DNA of 64,000 nt from Desmodus rotundus (GCF_022682495.2 NC_071391.1:18079680-18143679); one strand, 5' to 3'. Numbered from the stretch's first letter, positions 20,102 through 30,739 are shown. Notes: generated by a model from the sequence alone, not told the origin. Translations and numbers: made by a program.

Positions 20102-20191
20102 CCCCATTACAAACATAATAAAGGATAGATTCGTTATCCTGCCACTCCCCATTACAAACATAATAAAGGATAGATTCATTATCCTGCCACT
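20102..20191 (+). repeat. 45-bp tandem duplication, 44 of 45 identical
   Basis: Copy 1 is at 20102-20146 and copy 2 at 20147-20191. They differ at one position (G at 20133, A at 20178). Near identity points to a recent duplication or an assembly artefact. Confidence 0.95.
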
Positions 20192-20280
20192 CAAAGTATT
20201 TAATAATATGGAAACAGCCTATACGTCTAGCCTTCTCTTATATTTTCTTTGCTATATTTCTTAACCTTGTCCTATATATA

Positions 20281-20947
20281 TGAGGTCTGTCCAGAAAAAG
20301 TCCCGCCATTGTTAATATAATGAGAATGGTTTGAGCAGCATCCATGTAACCTGGCAGCCAAAGAGAGTGCCCTGGAATGCCCATGTGTGAATAATTGTGA
20401 CTTCACTGTTCTAGTCAGTGGGGCAGTAGACTCTGTTGAGTGAGTTTGGGTACTGTGTGGCCATCACATTCAAAATGACTGAATGTATAGAGCAATGAAT
20501 CTGCATCAAATTTTGTGTTAAGCCTGAAAATTTCTCTGTGGAAACTATTGGGAAGATTCAGAAGGCCACAGCTATGGGCAACTGATGACTGGCAGCTTCA
20601 TCACGACAATACAACCACTCATGCATCACAGCTAGTGCAGAGTTTTTGGCAAAATATTGAATCACCTGGGTGACTCAGCCCCACTATAGCCCAGATTTGG
20701 TGCCCTGTGACTTCTGGCTTTTGCCCAAACTAAAATCACCTTTGAAAGGGAAGATATTCCAGACTGTCAGATTTGGGAAAATATGACAGGGCAGATGATG
20801 ACAACTGGGAGAACTGTGTGAGGTCCCAAGGTGCTTACTTTGAAGGGGACTGAGGTATCATTTCCCTACATATAATGTTTCTTGTATTTTCTTCAATAAA
20901 TATCTATTTTTCATATTACATGGCTGGATACCTCTGTATAGACCTCG
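20281..20947 (+). mobile_element. Mariner DNA transposon (DD34D type), internally deleted, plus strand
   Basis: The terminal inverted repeats are visible: the left end TGAGGTCTGTCCAGA matches the complement of the right end CGAGGTCTATACAGA (as read from the right). TA dinucleotides flank both ends (20279-20280 and 20948-20949), the mariner target duplication. At about 667 bp the copy is roughly half the usual 1.3 kb. It retains the start of a transposase frame (near 20475) joined to its C-terminal catalytic part, with most of the middle missing. It is a non-autonomous deletion derivative with further decay. Confidence 0.9.
20475..20840 (+). pseudogene. Mariner transposase remnant
   Basis: The N-terminal remnant begins MTECIEQ at 20475 and includes a segment reading KIQKATAMGN. 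After a deletion the catalytic region resumes near 20597 with HHDNTTTHASQLVQS (second catalytic Asp in HDN). After a frameshift near 20643 it continues ITWVTQPHYSPDLVPCDFW. There are 34 residues between the Asp of HDN and the Asp of PCD, which is the DD34D spacing of mariners. The first catalytic Asp lies in the deleted part, so no functional enzyme is possible. Confidence 0.85.
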
Positions 20948-20949
20948 TA

Positions 20950-21125
20950 TATGCTTTTGCTCCAATAAAGCTGGTGACTGACTACTCACTGTTGCTGAAA
21001 ATTGGTTCATACTCGGCCACTTTCCAGTTTTTGCTCAAAGTGCTTCCTCTGCTTTTACCACCATCTCTTGTACTTGTTGTGCTCCAGCTGCTGTGTTTAC
21101 ATTATCTGCCTATTGAAACTCTGCT
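20950..21125. other. Short unique stretch between mariner and L1
   Basis: Nothing recognised. A 117-codon open frame (20875-21228) spans the mariner end, this stretch and the L1 start, so it cannot be a natural gene. Confidence 0.5.
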
Positions 21126-21662
21126 ATATGTGTGTGTGTATAGCTGCATTCCATACAAAAGAATGAAATGCTACCATCTTACCATTTGTGGTAACATGGG
21201 TGGACTTTCAGAGCATTCTGCTACGTAAAATAAGTCAGTCAAAGAAATACTGTGTGATCTTACTTATGTGTGGAATCTAAAACAAGAAACAAAGGACTTA
21301 GCTCATAGACACAGCAGACTGGTGGTGCCAGAGGTAGGGGTTGTTGGGTGGAAAAATGGTTAGAGAAAGTCAAAAGGTACAAGTTTTCAGTTGCAGAATA
21401 AATATGTCATAATGCTGTAATACACAGCAGGGTGATTATCATTAATACATATGCTGTATTGCTTATTTGAAAGTTGCTAAGACAGTAAATCTGAAATGTT
21501 TTCAATACCAGAAAAAAAATGCAATTAGTATTGTGACAGATGTTAGCAAGATTTGTTGTGGTGTATACTTCACTATATATACAAATATCAAATATTATGT
21601 GGTACACTTGAAACTAATATAATGTTGTATGGCAATTATACCTCAGTAAAAAAAAAAGAAAC
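21126..21662 (+). mobile_element. Old L1 3' end (L1MA-like), plus strand
   Basis: 5'-truncated L1. It starts in the last part of ORF2 (AAAAGAATGAAATGCTACCA) and includes TGTGTGATCTTACTTATGTG, TTGAAAGTTGCTAAGACAGT and GTACACTTGAAACTAATATA, ending TACCTCAGTAAA plus an A-tail. The 3'UTR differs from that of the bat-specific copies at 5.4, 13.6 and 63.8 kb and matches the older L1MA-type end shared with other placental mammals. Confidence 0.85.
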
Positions 21663-22389
21663 ATATAAATCATTACAAGTTGGGGCATTAAAGTAAATTA
21701 AGAATAATCGAATATATGAATGCCAAGGACCACTATAGTGGTAAGGGGAGGGGGAGCTGAAAGTCCAGTACCTTACCTAGTGCCTTACAGAACTAAAAAC
21801 AGGAATGGAGATGGAAAAAACGAACATATTTGTCAAAATGTTAACTAGGATTGTAGTTGGATTATAAGATTTTGTGTTGTTTCCCTTTTAAATATTTGTG
21901 TAATTTTAATATTCCATCAGGCTTCATTCTGTTATAGTTAGAAAAAATATGATAAAAATAAACTCAGGTCTTCAAAAGTTTTAAAAAAGTGAATGAAATA
22001 GCTACAGTTCTAAGGTGTTTTTAACTTGATTCCATTTGAAAGCTGTTGCTTTGGCCAATAATATGAATTCTTAATACATATCAAATTATTCTGTACAGTA
22101 TCGACAATGATGAATTCAAATTTCAGAAGTAATTTGTATCCCTCATAAGGTCACCCACGGAAGGTAGTGATCACTCATTTTTTGCCTTCATTCTAACAGG
22201 TATAATTAAAAATGAAAATGAATTTTACCAGGCAAATACGTATCTCGGGTATAAACTCAGGTAGCGTGACTGATGGCCTCTGTCCATCAGTAATCTGTAA
22301 GTATCTACCACGATATTGGCATGAAAAACCCGTTCCAATGAAATGCTGGACTAAGTGATGCAAATGTTCCCTTGTTTCTTTTTTAATGA
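21663..22389. other. Unique AT-rich sequence
   Basis: No gene or repeat identified. Confidence 0.45.
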
Positions 22390-23160
22390 ATACTTGTTTG
22401 AGTTCATTCATTCAACAGATATGTACGTATTGAGTATCTGCTTTAGTCCAAGGACTACTGTCAGCTCTGGGAACAGACATAAATTCTGACCTTTTTGGAG
22501 CTTACAAGTTCAGCTGTATATGTGTGGGTTGGCAAAGGGGTGTATGAAAGCAAACAGATATATAAAGTCTATGCGTGTCTAAGGGAACACTGTCCCATAG
22601 AAATTTCCTCAACGGCAGAAATGTTCTATGGCTGTACTCTCCAGTATGGTAGCTACTGGCCGTGTGGGGCTTTTGAACATTTGAAGGTAACTTAGTATGA
22701 ATACAGACTGACACTTTAAATTTTATTTCATTTTAACTAATTGAAGTTGAAACTTAAATAGCCATATGGGAGTCAGGGCTACCATTTTGAGAGTTAAGGT
22801 CTAGTACACAGCTGTAACAGTTCATAAGGACTAATACATGTGCGTGGGGGCAGGGCACAGAGGCGTGGCTGTGATTGTAAATAGAGTTGTCAGGAAAGAC
22901 ATCTTGAGGAGGCATTTGGGTAACTAACTTAAAAAAAATAAGGTGAAGGAGCAATCTATGTAGATATTTAGAGGGAAATTTTCCAGGCAGAGGGACTAGG
23001 AAGTGCAGAGATCTTGAGGTGAGAGACGCCTGGCTTGCAAGAGGGCTGGCGTGGAGGCCGGGGAGGGTGCAACAGAGTGAGGGTGTGGACAAAGGCAGAT
23101 GAGAACAGAAAGGCCGTGGCCATGGTGAGGAATCAGGGACTCTACCATAGGTTTAATTCA
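22390..23160 (-). mobile_element. L2 LINE 3' region (minus), interrupted by a hAT element
   Basis: The left piece (22390-22560) holds the reversed L2 terminus: TTCATTCATTCAACAGATAT, CAGCTCTGGGAACAGACATA and TTTTTGGAGCTTACAAG. The right piece (22800-23160) continues the degraded L2 3'UTR with GTCAGGAAAGACATCTTGAG, AGGTGAAGGAGCAATCTATG and TTCCAGGCAGAGGGACTAGG. The two are colinear, so this is one L2 split by the later insertion at 22562-22800. Confidence 0.7.
22562..22800 (+). mobile_element. hAT-Charlie-type element nested in L2
   Basis: ACACTGTCCCATAGAAATTT near the left end, GAAATGTTCTATGGCTGTAC, CCAGTATGGTAGCTACTGGC and a terminal GTCAGGGCTACCATTTTGAG recall a well-known non-autonomous hAT repeat of placental mammals (...CTGTCCAATAGAA...). 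I do not give a subfamily name with confidence. Confidence 0.65.
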
Positions 23161-24189
23161 TTCACATACATCTGTATCACTTAATTCACTTATATATAAT
23201 ATTAACATTAACTATACACACACACATCTATAAACAATCTTTAGCATCCATGTAGCAATACATATGCATCTATTCAGCAATATATATGCAAATGGGTATA
23301 TTTATATTTAAAAGTAGTGTCAAGGCTTAAGACTCAAATAGCACAGGAGCCTATTTGTTCACCTAAAGCCCTGTGTTGACATGGAGGTCGGCTACCGTAT
23401 TTTTCTGGCCATATTTTAATTTCATAATTGAATCTCGAATTTTAACTGTTCCGTGATTCTGACTTGCATTTCCCCACCACACTAAGTAGCATTTATGAGC
23501 ACAACCGTCTTTAGTTCTCTCCTTGCCCCAGCAACCTTACTGTTTTCATTTCTTGGGATTGAGTTTATCTATCAAATTCAAATGTAGTTGAAATATAGTA
23601 TGAAAAAAATATGCCAATTTTTATAGGCAGATAATTCTGTAATATTAATGAGATTTACAGATCATGGTACAGAAGGAGATATGAATGCAAAGCGTTTTTA
23701 GAAGAGAGAGCATTAGTCATATGAAACTGTACAGGATGTTAAGGAAATTGCAGGTATTCAGATTTCTCTTGAATTTCATCTCACTAAAATAGACCTGTCG
23801 TATGTTCATTCATCTTGACCCTTATTGACACTTAGCTGCCATATAATAGACTTTTATCCTAAATTTTGGCTTTAGCTATGATTTCATTTTTAAAGAAACT
23901 TGATTACTTTGTAGAGATAGTTATAATGCCCACTTTTTAAAGTTTTGTTTTCAATCAGGTATATATATATACAGCCATATCTTTCTTCAATTAAATTTTA
24001 ATATTTTGGTATTGTTGTCTTCTTAATTTCCTTTCTGATTTTTTAAATTTAATCAGCTAATTATCTTATTAAATAGTTTGTATATAAAGAGAGATGGGAG
24101 AGGGTGAGAGAAGGCATTAACGTTATTTGAGTGCCCACTAGATGCCACGTCTGGTAAAAATAATGATGCTATCTGTTATTTTCCAGTGA
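23161..24189. other. Unique AT-rich sequence
   Basis: No gene, RNA or named repeat. Degenerate CACA/TATA tracts occur at about 23215-23300. Confidence 0.4.
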
Positions 24190-24435
24190 CATTTAAAACA
24201 TTTATTAAAAGAAGAAAGCAATGAAGAATGGCTGTTATCATTATTGTCTTATACTATGCCCTGCACATGCGTTATCACATTTAATTTGTCACTGCTATTA
24301 ATTTAATAGCAGACTTCCAAGGGAGTTAGTATTACTTTCATTTTAAGGATAAGGAAATTGGAGAGATACAGAAATTCACTTAAACACACACGCTCTTCTA
24401 ATACGTGATAATACCAGGACTCAACCCAGAGTTTT
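24190..24435 (-). mobile_element. MIR SINE, minus strand
   Basis: Reversed MIR landmarks: CGTTATCACATTTAATTTGT, ATTACTTTCATTTTAAGGAT, AAGGAAATTGGAGAGATACA and CCAGGACTCAACCCAGAG. A perfect 21-nt palindrome occurs inside it (24292-24312). Confidence 0.6.
24292..24312. repeat. Perfect 10-bp inverted repeat with 1-nt centre
   Basis: CTGCTATTAA, T, TTAATAGCAG. It replaces the part of MIR that normally reads like a stretch of CCTATGAGGTAG. It could form a small cruciform or be accidental. Confidence 0.7.
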
Positions 24436-24544
24436 GGGTTTTTTTTTTTTTGTTTTTTTGATGCCAAATTCTGTGTTCCTACTATCACAATGTCCCTCTC
24501 AGTTACAATTTACTAATACCTGAAAAATAATATTTTGATGCCCT

Positions 24545-24745
24545 GGCTTTGCTATTTACATGCTGTATTTCCTGTTTCTTACTAGGGTTACTTACTCTTG
24601 ATCAGCCTTAGATTTCTTGTCTATAAAATGGGGATATTAATATAAAATATCTTAAGTGACTGTGATTATTATATGAGATAATCCATATAAACAAGCGACA
24701 AAGTGCTTCAAACAGAATAATCACTCAATAAACACTAGCTATTAT
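24545..24745 (+). mobile_element. MIR SINE, plus strand
   Basis: CAGCCTTAGATTTCTTGTCT, ATAAAATGGGGATATTAATA, TGAGATAATCCATATAAACA and the terminal ATCACTCAATAAACACTAGC match MIR well. Confidence 0.8.
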
Positions 24746-25782
24746 TTATCATTTTTATTTCAAGTTTCTGCATTCATAAGTAGGAAATGGAAGAAATTAT
24801 TTGGTGTATTAACTCCACGTGTTATCATACAATAGATATTCTAACCCTTATTATGTTCCTCAGTCTTTCCAACCACACCGCTTTTAAATTTTGATCTTCC
24901 ATAATTTACAGATTATGTGCAACCAGATACTATTATTAATGAGCTTAAAGGAAAATTGATTAACCTCCTAATGACTTCCTTCCCCAGAACTGAAACGGAG
25001 CCTGGATTTTCTCAGATGCTCTGTGATTGCTGCTGTCTGCCTGTAATTAGTTACTTTCAGAAAGACTGACTTTGACATCTCTCCCAGCCGTGTACTCCCC
25101 GCCCCCCACACCTAAGAGCTTGAAGTTTTCCCATTACTCGGATGACTTGTTACACACTCTGTTCTTCTTGGTACAGAACATTGAGAGGTGCATCGATGAT
25201 GCCACTTGTTTTCACGGTCACTTCTTGTTTCATAACTGAGGAAATTCACAGAAAGATCTTCTGTTCTTCTAGTTTCTGGGAATCCCCTGGGTCTTTCTCT
25301 TCCAGTTCTGTGTTCTTTCTGGGCTGTCCTTGCTCCCTTGTCTCCCATGTTCTGCTTCTTAGTCTTGTTTTAGAAGATAACTAGCCTGTTCTAATCAAAT
25401 GATCCATTTGGTATCATGAACGCCTTGTCTGTCTTCTAGGAAAAAAAGTGTCCTTTAGGCCAAAAAGAAAAACCCTGGATTGTGCCACCTTGTACCTCCT
25501 AGGCTGAGGCTTGACTCACAAAACAGAAAGGATAATCAAGGAGGGGATAAAGAAAATCAGTCTTTTGGGCTGGCTAACTTCGGAAAACAAACAAGCAGGC
25601 GTTTTAGTCCTGAGGACACGGGAGCTAATGCTGGCTAAAAGAATAACCAGCTTCTGTCACCCTCCTCCACAAAAGAAATGGTCAAGTTCATCTTCATTAA
25701 GTATTAGAAAATATGAAAGTCTCAGCACAGTTCTAAAGTCATAGTAGAAATCTATAGGTTTTGCAGTCACATATTTAAGCAA
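24746..25782. other. Unique sequence
   Basis: No repeat or exon recognised. Overlapping open frames of 78-80 codons on both strands at 25112-25384 lack protein features. Confidence 0.4.
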
Positions 25783-25871
25783 AAAAAAGAAAGGAGGAAG
25801 GAAGGGAGAGAGGGAGGGAGGAAGGAAGGAGCGAGAGAGAAAGAAAGAGAGAGAGAGAGAGAGAGAGAAAT

Positions 25872-25946
<75 letters not shown>

Positions 25947-26030
25947 GGAAGAAGGAAAGAAAAAAAGGAAGGAAGGGAGGGAGGGCAAGAAAGAGAGAAA
26001 GAAAAGGAAAAGAAATTCAAGAGGAAAGGG
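25783..26030 (+). repeat. Long purine tract with a pure (GAAA)n core
   Basis: About 250 bp almost wholly purine on the plus strand: GGAA/GGGA units, a GA run at about 25845-25868, an uninterrupted GAAA array at about 25873-25945, then GGAA/GGGA units. The serine/phenylalanine/leucine-rich minus-strand open frames across it are artefacts. Confidence 0.97.
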
Positions 26031-26174
26031 GAGGGGATGAAGACTTACATATTTGCTTTAACAATTAATAGTTTACTTGAAACAGTATATAATGAGAATG
26101 GTACCCCAAGATGATATATAAAAAGGATCAATGTTTGACCAAGAATTGTTTAAATCTTTTTAATACTATATAAA

Positions 26175-26214
26175 AATACATGCAACTACATAAGAATACA
26201 TGCAACTACATAAG
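26175..26214 (+). repeat. Exact 20-bp tandem duplication
   Basis: AATACATGCAACTACATAAG occurs twice in a row without mismatch, consistent with recent slippage. Confidence 0.95.
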
Positions 26215-26252
26215 AGCAGAAATTCCCCTTATTTTTCTCATTTGCTTATTTG

Positions 26253-26254
<2 letters not shown>

Positions 26255-26284
<30 letters not shown>
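26255..26284 (+). repeat. (CA)n microsatellite
   Basis: Fifteen uninterrupted CA dinucleotides. Confidence 0.97.
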
Positions 26285-26287
<3 letters not shown>

Positions 26288-26734
26288 ATTAATCTCATGA
26301 CCAGCTTTGAACAAAGAAAGCCATGTTCCTCAACTCACAGACCTTTTTCCTCTTTGCTTTCTTGAATGCTCTGCACATTTCCCTCTCAGTCCTTTGGACT
26401 CTGGGCTTGCCAAAGAGTGCCTATTCTTTGAGCTCCCTCATTCAGCTTTTTGCCTTCCTAAGCAGTTCTTAATTCTTTCCTTTGTTTCTTTCTTGTATCA
26501 GTCCTAAGCTTGGTCCTTTCCCAGATTGTCTTAGTGTTTTTCACTCTGCGGTGAAATTTCCACAGGCCCCCTCATATTCATGCAATCAAGTCCAGGGGCA
26601 TGTCTTTCTATTTCCTGGACCCCGCAGGGGTTTCCTGCCTGTTTTTGCATGTCAGTTTCTGAGTTCATTGGACTAATCAATCTAATGAATTTTCCTGAAG
26701 TTGCTCAACAGCCGCTGTAGCTCTGAGAGCTGTC
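26285..26734. other. Unique sequence
   Basis: No repeat or gene recognised. Confidence 0.4.
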
Positions 26735-27000
26735 CGGACTACAGTCTACATTGTGGAGTAAGACAGGTCTGAGTTTAAATTCCCTTCCTTCCAACTAACA
26801 ACCTGTGTGGGGCTTACATTTCTTTTTATTATTTTCTAGGTGTGTGAGCCTGAGCAAGTACTTAAATTCTCTCTGAGCTCCTCTTTTTCTCATTGGAGAT
26901 TATATTTGAGACTATATTGTTATCTTCCATGTAGACTGAAGTATTCTTAAGTATGTAAAATATATTACAGAAAACTTGGCACGTATTAGATGCTCCATCG
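26735..27000 (+). mobile_element. MIR SINE, plus strand, with internal insertion
   Basis: ACAGGTCTGAGTTTAAATTC, GTGTGAGCCTGAGCAAGTAC, CTCTCTGAGCTCCTCTTTTT and CGTATTAGATGCTCCATCG are in MIR order. About 40 extra bases near 26810-26840 separate the first two landmarks. Confidence 0.65.
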
Positions 27001-27869
27001 GTGTAGCAAGAAGTAGGAAATAAATCAAAATTTTAATTTATAAATGCTTCAACCTCACACTGTCACTTGACCTGAGACTGGCCCCTGCTCACAGCAGCCT
27101 GAGTAGGGGGTTATATACCAGAACATCATGATTTTATGACAGGAAGAAGACGTTGGGGATGGCTGTTCCAACTAATAATGCCCTTTTTCTTTTGCCTACT
27201 AGGAAAGGGATTTTCCATAATTTGAAAGAATCTACTTAATATTAGCTACTGAATAGCAGAGCTAAGATGCCTGGCCTCTTGACTCCAGTCTGGCGTCCTT
27301 TCCCCTGACATGAGCTCCCCACAAATGTATGCCCACGGCTATGCTCATACGTCAGACCCTCGTGGGTGCCAGCAACGCCAAGTTGCATCACAGGAGCCTG
27401 CAGGCCGTTCCTTGTGCTCTCATTCAAAAAAGATCAAAATGCAAACGAGTGGGAACTCTTCCTAGGCAGAACCTTGAATATCTTCTGATTGTGGGAATGA
27501 AGACATTCTTTACGAACTTTGCTACTCTTAACAGTTATCATAAACAATTACGTGAGACGCTCCTTAAAATATCCATCCACTGGTCTTTTGTAAAACAAGT
27601 CGAGAACTGTTTGTTCTAAGGTGAGTTTTGCTTTTAAGTGTTTTTGTACATTCAGCTTTTAACAAAAGGGCGGGTTAGGAGACAAACGGAGGTGTTGCCG
27701 ACATCCTGACACCGAGACGTATCTTATCCAAACCCAGCCTCTGTGGCTTGCGCCTTGTTTTCTGGTTTCCTTTAATTGGCAGTATTTCTACTCAGCCATT
27801 TCCCTAGAATGTCTCAGTGATTATTCCCCAAGTTACTGTTTCTTCAGGTGCTGTCCTGCGGTAGTCACA
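27001..27869. other. Unique sequence
   Basis: No gene or repeat identified. A minus-strand MIR remnant near 27180-27340 (AAAGGGATTTTCCATAATTT, AGCTACTGAATAGCAGAGCT) is possible but weak. A 96-codon open frame at 27329-27619 has no recognised domain. Confidence 0.4.
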
Positions 27870-28120
27870 TAGCGTGATCACTAAGTATGTGGAGTCTACA
27901 TTGCCCTACTTGGATTTCAGTTCAGCTTCCAGTGTTGTCTGACTGTGGGATCTTGAGGAAATTATGCAGCATCTCTGCACCTTGGTTTCCTCATCTGAAA
28001 AAATGCAGGTCATAATAGTATCCATTTCATAGGGCTGCCGTGATGTTTATATCATATATATAAAGAACATGTATTTTATCTGCATTTAATGAATGTGAAG
28101 AGTTTAATAGAATGCCATAC
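27870..28120 (+). mobile_element. MIR SINE, plus strand
   Basis: One of the better MIR copies here: ACTTGGATTTCAGTTCAGCT, ATCTTGAGGAAATTATGCAG, CACCTTGGTTTCCTCATCTG, TCATAGGGCTGCCGTGATG. Confidence 0.8.
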
Positions 28121-28746
28121 TTAGTTGCTATCATTGGAAGCACTGACAAGTATTATCTTTTTACTGGGAGCCCCACTCGAACTGTACAAGCTAGAAGAGA
28201 TCTCATGATTCATTTAGTAATTCCTGAACATTTAGCTTCCTAGTAGCATCAGAGATTTTTTTAATGCCTTCACAGTCCTTGTATTTCCCTTGTGTTTATC
28301 CTGCCTACACCATGTACAAGTTGTCTGTTTTTACAAACTACTAGAAGTTCCCCAAATGAGCATGCAATTACCCTGAGTGTTTTGCTCCTAAATCCACAAT
28401 AATATGCATTTAGTTTGTTTTTCATAGCTATTGTGCTTAATTAATATTTATACAGAACGTAGTGAAATCATGAAAATTAACAGATGTCCTTACCTAAACA
28501 AGTGGTGAATGTATCAGCAATCACAATAAGAGCAGTAATGCTACAACAGTACCTATTTTAGGTTACTGGGTCTGATAAGCATAGCTTCCTATCTGGTTAC
28601 TACCCGATCTGGTAAATGTCTTGTCAGGCAAATAAACATGCTGCTAAGGATATCTTAAGATATTAACATGAAATAAGAACTTTATGTAAATGACAATGGT
28701 GCCAGCATACAGGGTTTATTCTGTTCCATGGAAAGTTCTGGAAATA
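28121..28746. other. Unique AT-rich sequence
   Basis: No gene or repeat identified. Confidence 0.4.
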
Positions 28747-29236
28747 TAATAGTCCCCCTTATCCATGGTTTCCCTTTCTGTGGTTTCAGTACTTATAGAC
28801 AGAGGCCATCTGAAAATATCAAATGGGAAATTCCACCAGTAAACAATTCATACATTTTAAATTGTGTGCCATTCTGCCATCCCTCGCCATCCCTCTCCAT
28901 TCCTCTCCATTCTGCCTGCGGAGTAAATCATCCCTTTGTCCAGCGTCTCCACACTGTGTGGGCTCCCTGCCCTTAGTCACTTAGTAGCTGCCTCAGGTAT
29001 CAGGTCAGCTGTCATGTGGTATCTCAGTGCTGTGTTCTAGTAGCCCTCATTTTACTTAAAAATGGCCCCAAAATGCAATAGTAGTGATGTTGCAATTCTG
29101 ATATGCCAAAAAGAAGCCATAAAGTGTACATATCTGTAGGAGTGAAAAACAGTCTGTATAAGGTTTGAGACTCTCCATGGTTTCAGGCATTTACCAGGGG
29201 TCTAAGAACACACCCTCAGGTAAAGGCAAACTACTG
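28747..29236 (+). mobile_element. Tigger-type (pogo group) DNA transposon relic, plus strand
   Basis: The left end contains AGTCCCCCTTATCCATGGTT and the right end reads CTCTCCATGGTTTCAGGCAT, then ...AAACTACTG, degenerate terminal inverted repeats. TA dinucleotides flank the element (28745-28746, 29237-29238). Inside, TTTGTCCAGCGTCTCCACAC, TTAGTCACTTAGTAGCTGCC and ATGGCCCCAAAATGCAATAG (the degenerate beginning of a transposase frame, near 29064) follow the Tigger consensus. At 490 bp it is an internally deleted, dead copy of an element that is about 2.5 kb when complete. Confidence 0.85.
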
Positions 29237-29240
29237 TATA

Positions 29241-29884
29241 GTGCAGAGTTGGTATGATGGTCATTCAAAATTGTAAGGGATGCAGGCTTCTCCTCTGCCT
29301 CTGTTCTAGTATTCTAGCAAAAAGTTTTAAGCCTCAAGGGCAAAACATGAAACACGGAGGCTGCCAACTCTCCAGCTATCATGTCCACATTCCAGGAAGC
29401 AGAAAGGCAAAATGGAGGAAGGACATTATGAAGTTATCTATACTCTGAATTTACTTCTTTAGAGCATCATTCTTGAAATTATCATAGGACACTTTGGCTT
29501 ATGTTCCATTTGGTCAGAACTTAGTGACATGACTATACCTAGGGACAAAAGATCCTAGGGAATGCAGTCTTTTATTTGGGGCTCCCTATAGGTCCCAAAC
29601 TAAAACTAGGATTTTAAAGGAAGAAAGGGAAAATGGCCTTTGGGTGTAGCAACTTAAGTATTGACCTTTTATTTTAATTTGGTATTTTGTTGCTTTTCCT
29701 TGGTACTTCAATTTTTTAGATGGATTTACTTCCTATGAAGCATTTTTTTGCATATTTTTAATTCTCTTTATAATTAGTGATTTCTCCTGTTTATTTTTAA
29801 GTTTATTAACATTTAGCACCTGTTTTTAAAAATATCTCAACAAAACTTCCCAAATGCACATGCCGAAAGAGTGCAGTTTATTTT
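29241..29884. other. Unique sequence
   Basis: No gene or repeat identified. Confidence 0.4.
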
Positions 29885-30400
29885 TTCATTAATTTTAGTT
29901 AACACAGTTTTACAATGTACCTTCTGTGTGCCAGGCACTGATTTAGGTGCTGGGAATAAAACAGTAAGCAACGCAAAATATCAGCCAATATGGGGCTAAC
30001 TATATTGATGGGGGAATATAAAAGACAAGCAAATCTACAATATAATGTTGGACTATGTAAATAAAGCATAGAAAGGGAGAGTAGGAGTAGGAGAGCTGGA
30101 GGAGGAGGAGTACTGTCTTTGACACGGTGTTCAGGGTCGGATTTACAGCACAGAAGACAGTAATACAAGTGCCCTTAAGGGAAAATTCTTGAAGGAACTT
30201 CTCCCTACTGTGCTGAGCAAATGCAAGGAGGGCCAGGCAGCTGGACTTCAGGGACTGAGAGTTTTAGGATTTAAGTTCAACAGGGAGACAGATCAGAGAG
30301 ATCTCAATGTACCAAAGGGGGAGATAATTCCAGCACCTTAAAGAATGAAGCTAGCGTGGTATCTGCAGCTGAAGCAAAATAGAAAATGAAATGACCGTTG
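29885..30400 (-). mobile_element. L2 LINE 3' region, minus strand
   Basis: TTCTGTGTGCCAGGCACTGA, TTTAGGTGCTGGGAATAAAA and CAGTAAGCAACGCAAAATAT are the reversed L2 3' end. The longer degraded 3'UTR follows (GGAACTTCTCCCTACTGTGC, GGACTGAGAGTTTTAGGATT). A (GGA)-rich patch lies at 30085-30110. Confidence 0.75.
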
Positions 30401-30424
30401 CCATGTTTGAGTGTCTTATTTTTC

Positions 30425-30600
30425 TCTTCTTCAGTTCACCGAGTGTTTAATGATTGCCTACCATGCGGGAGACTCTTCCACTAGGTCCAGAAGGTAAACC
30501 ATGGATATGGGATGTTCTCTGTTGGCACGGTGCTTACTCTGTAAAGACTTCGGATCAGCTCAGAGTTTGGAGCCCTAAACTTTATAGCTGTGTATCCAGA
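30425..30600 (-). mobile_element. L2 LINE 3' fragment, minus strand
   Basis: CACCGAGTGTTTAATGATTG, CTACCATGCGGGAGACTCTT and GGCACGGTGCTTACTCTGTA follow the reversed L2 end. It repeats the part already present in the preceding copy, so it is a separate insertion. Confidence 0.65.
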
Positions 30601-30739
30601 TTTCTTTTTTTTTTCCTTTCATGCTCTCTTCTCCTTATTGGAATCTTTATATACAAAATGAGCCTTGAACACCATAGCTTAATTTTATTTATCCCCTGTC
30701 TTGAAGGCATACAGAAATCTTAATACTCCATTCTATTCC

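Noticed and set aside
20875..21228. 117-codon plus-strand frame
   Set aside because: It runs across the end of the mariner, a unique stretch and the start of an L1 fragment, so it is not a natural gene.
25767..26020. Serine/phenylalanine/leucine-rich minus-strand frames
   Set aside because: They are the translation of the GAAA/GGAA repeat in different frames.
27329..27619. 96-codon plus-strand frame as a small gene
   Set aside because: No homology recognised and no Kozak-like start or gene structure.
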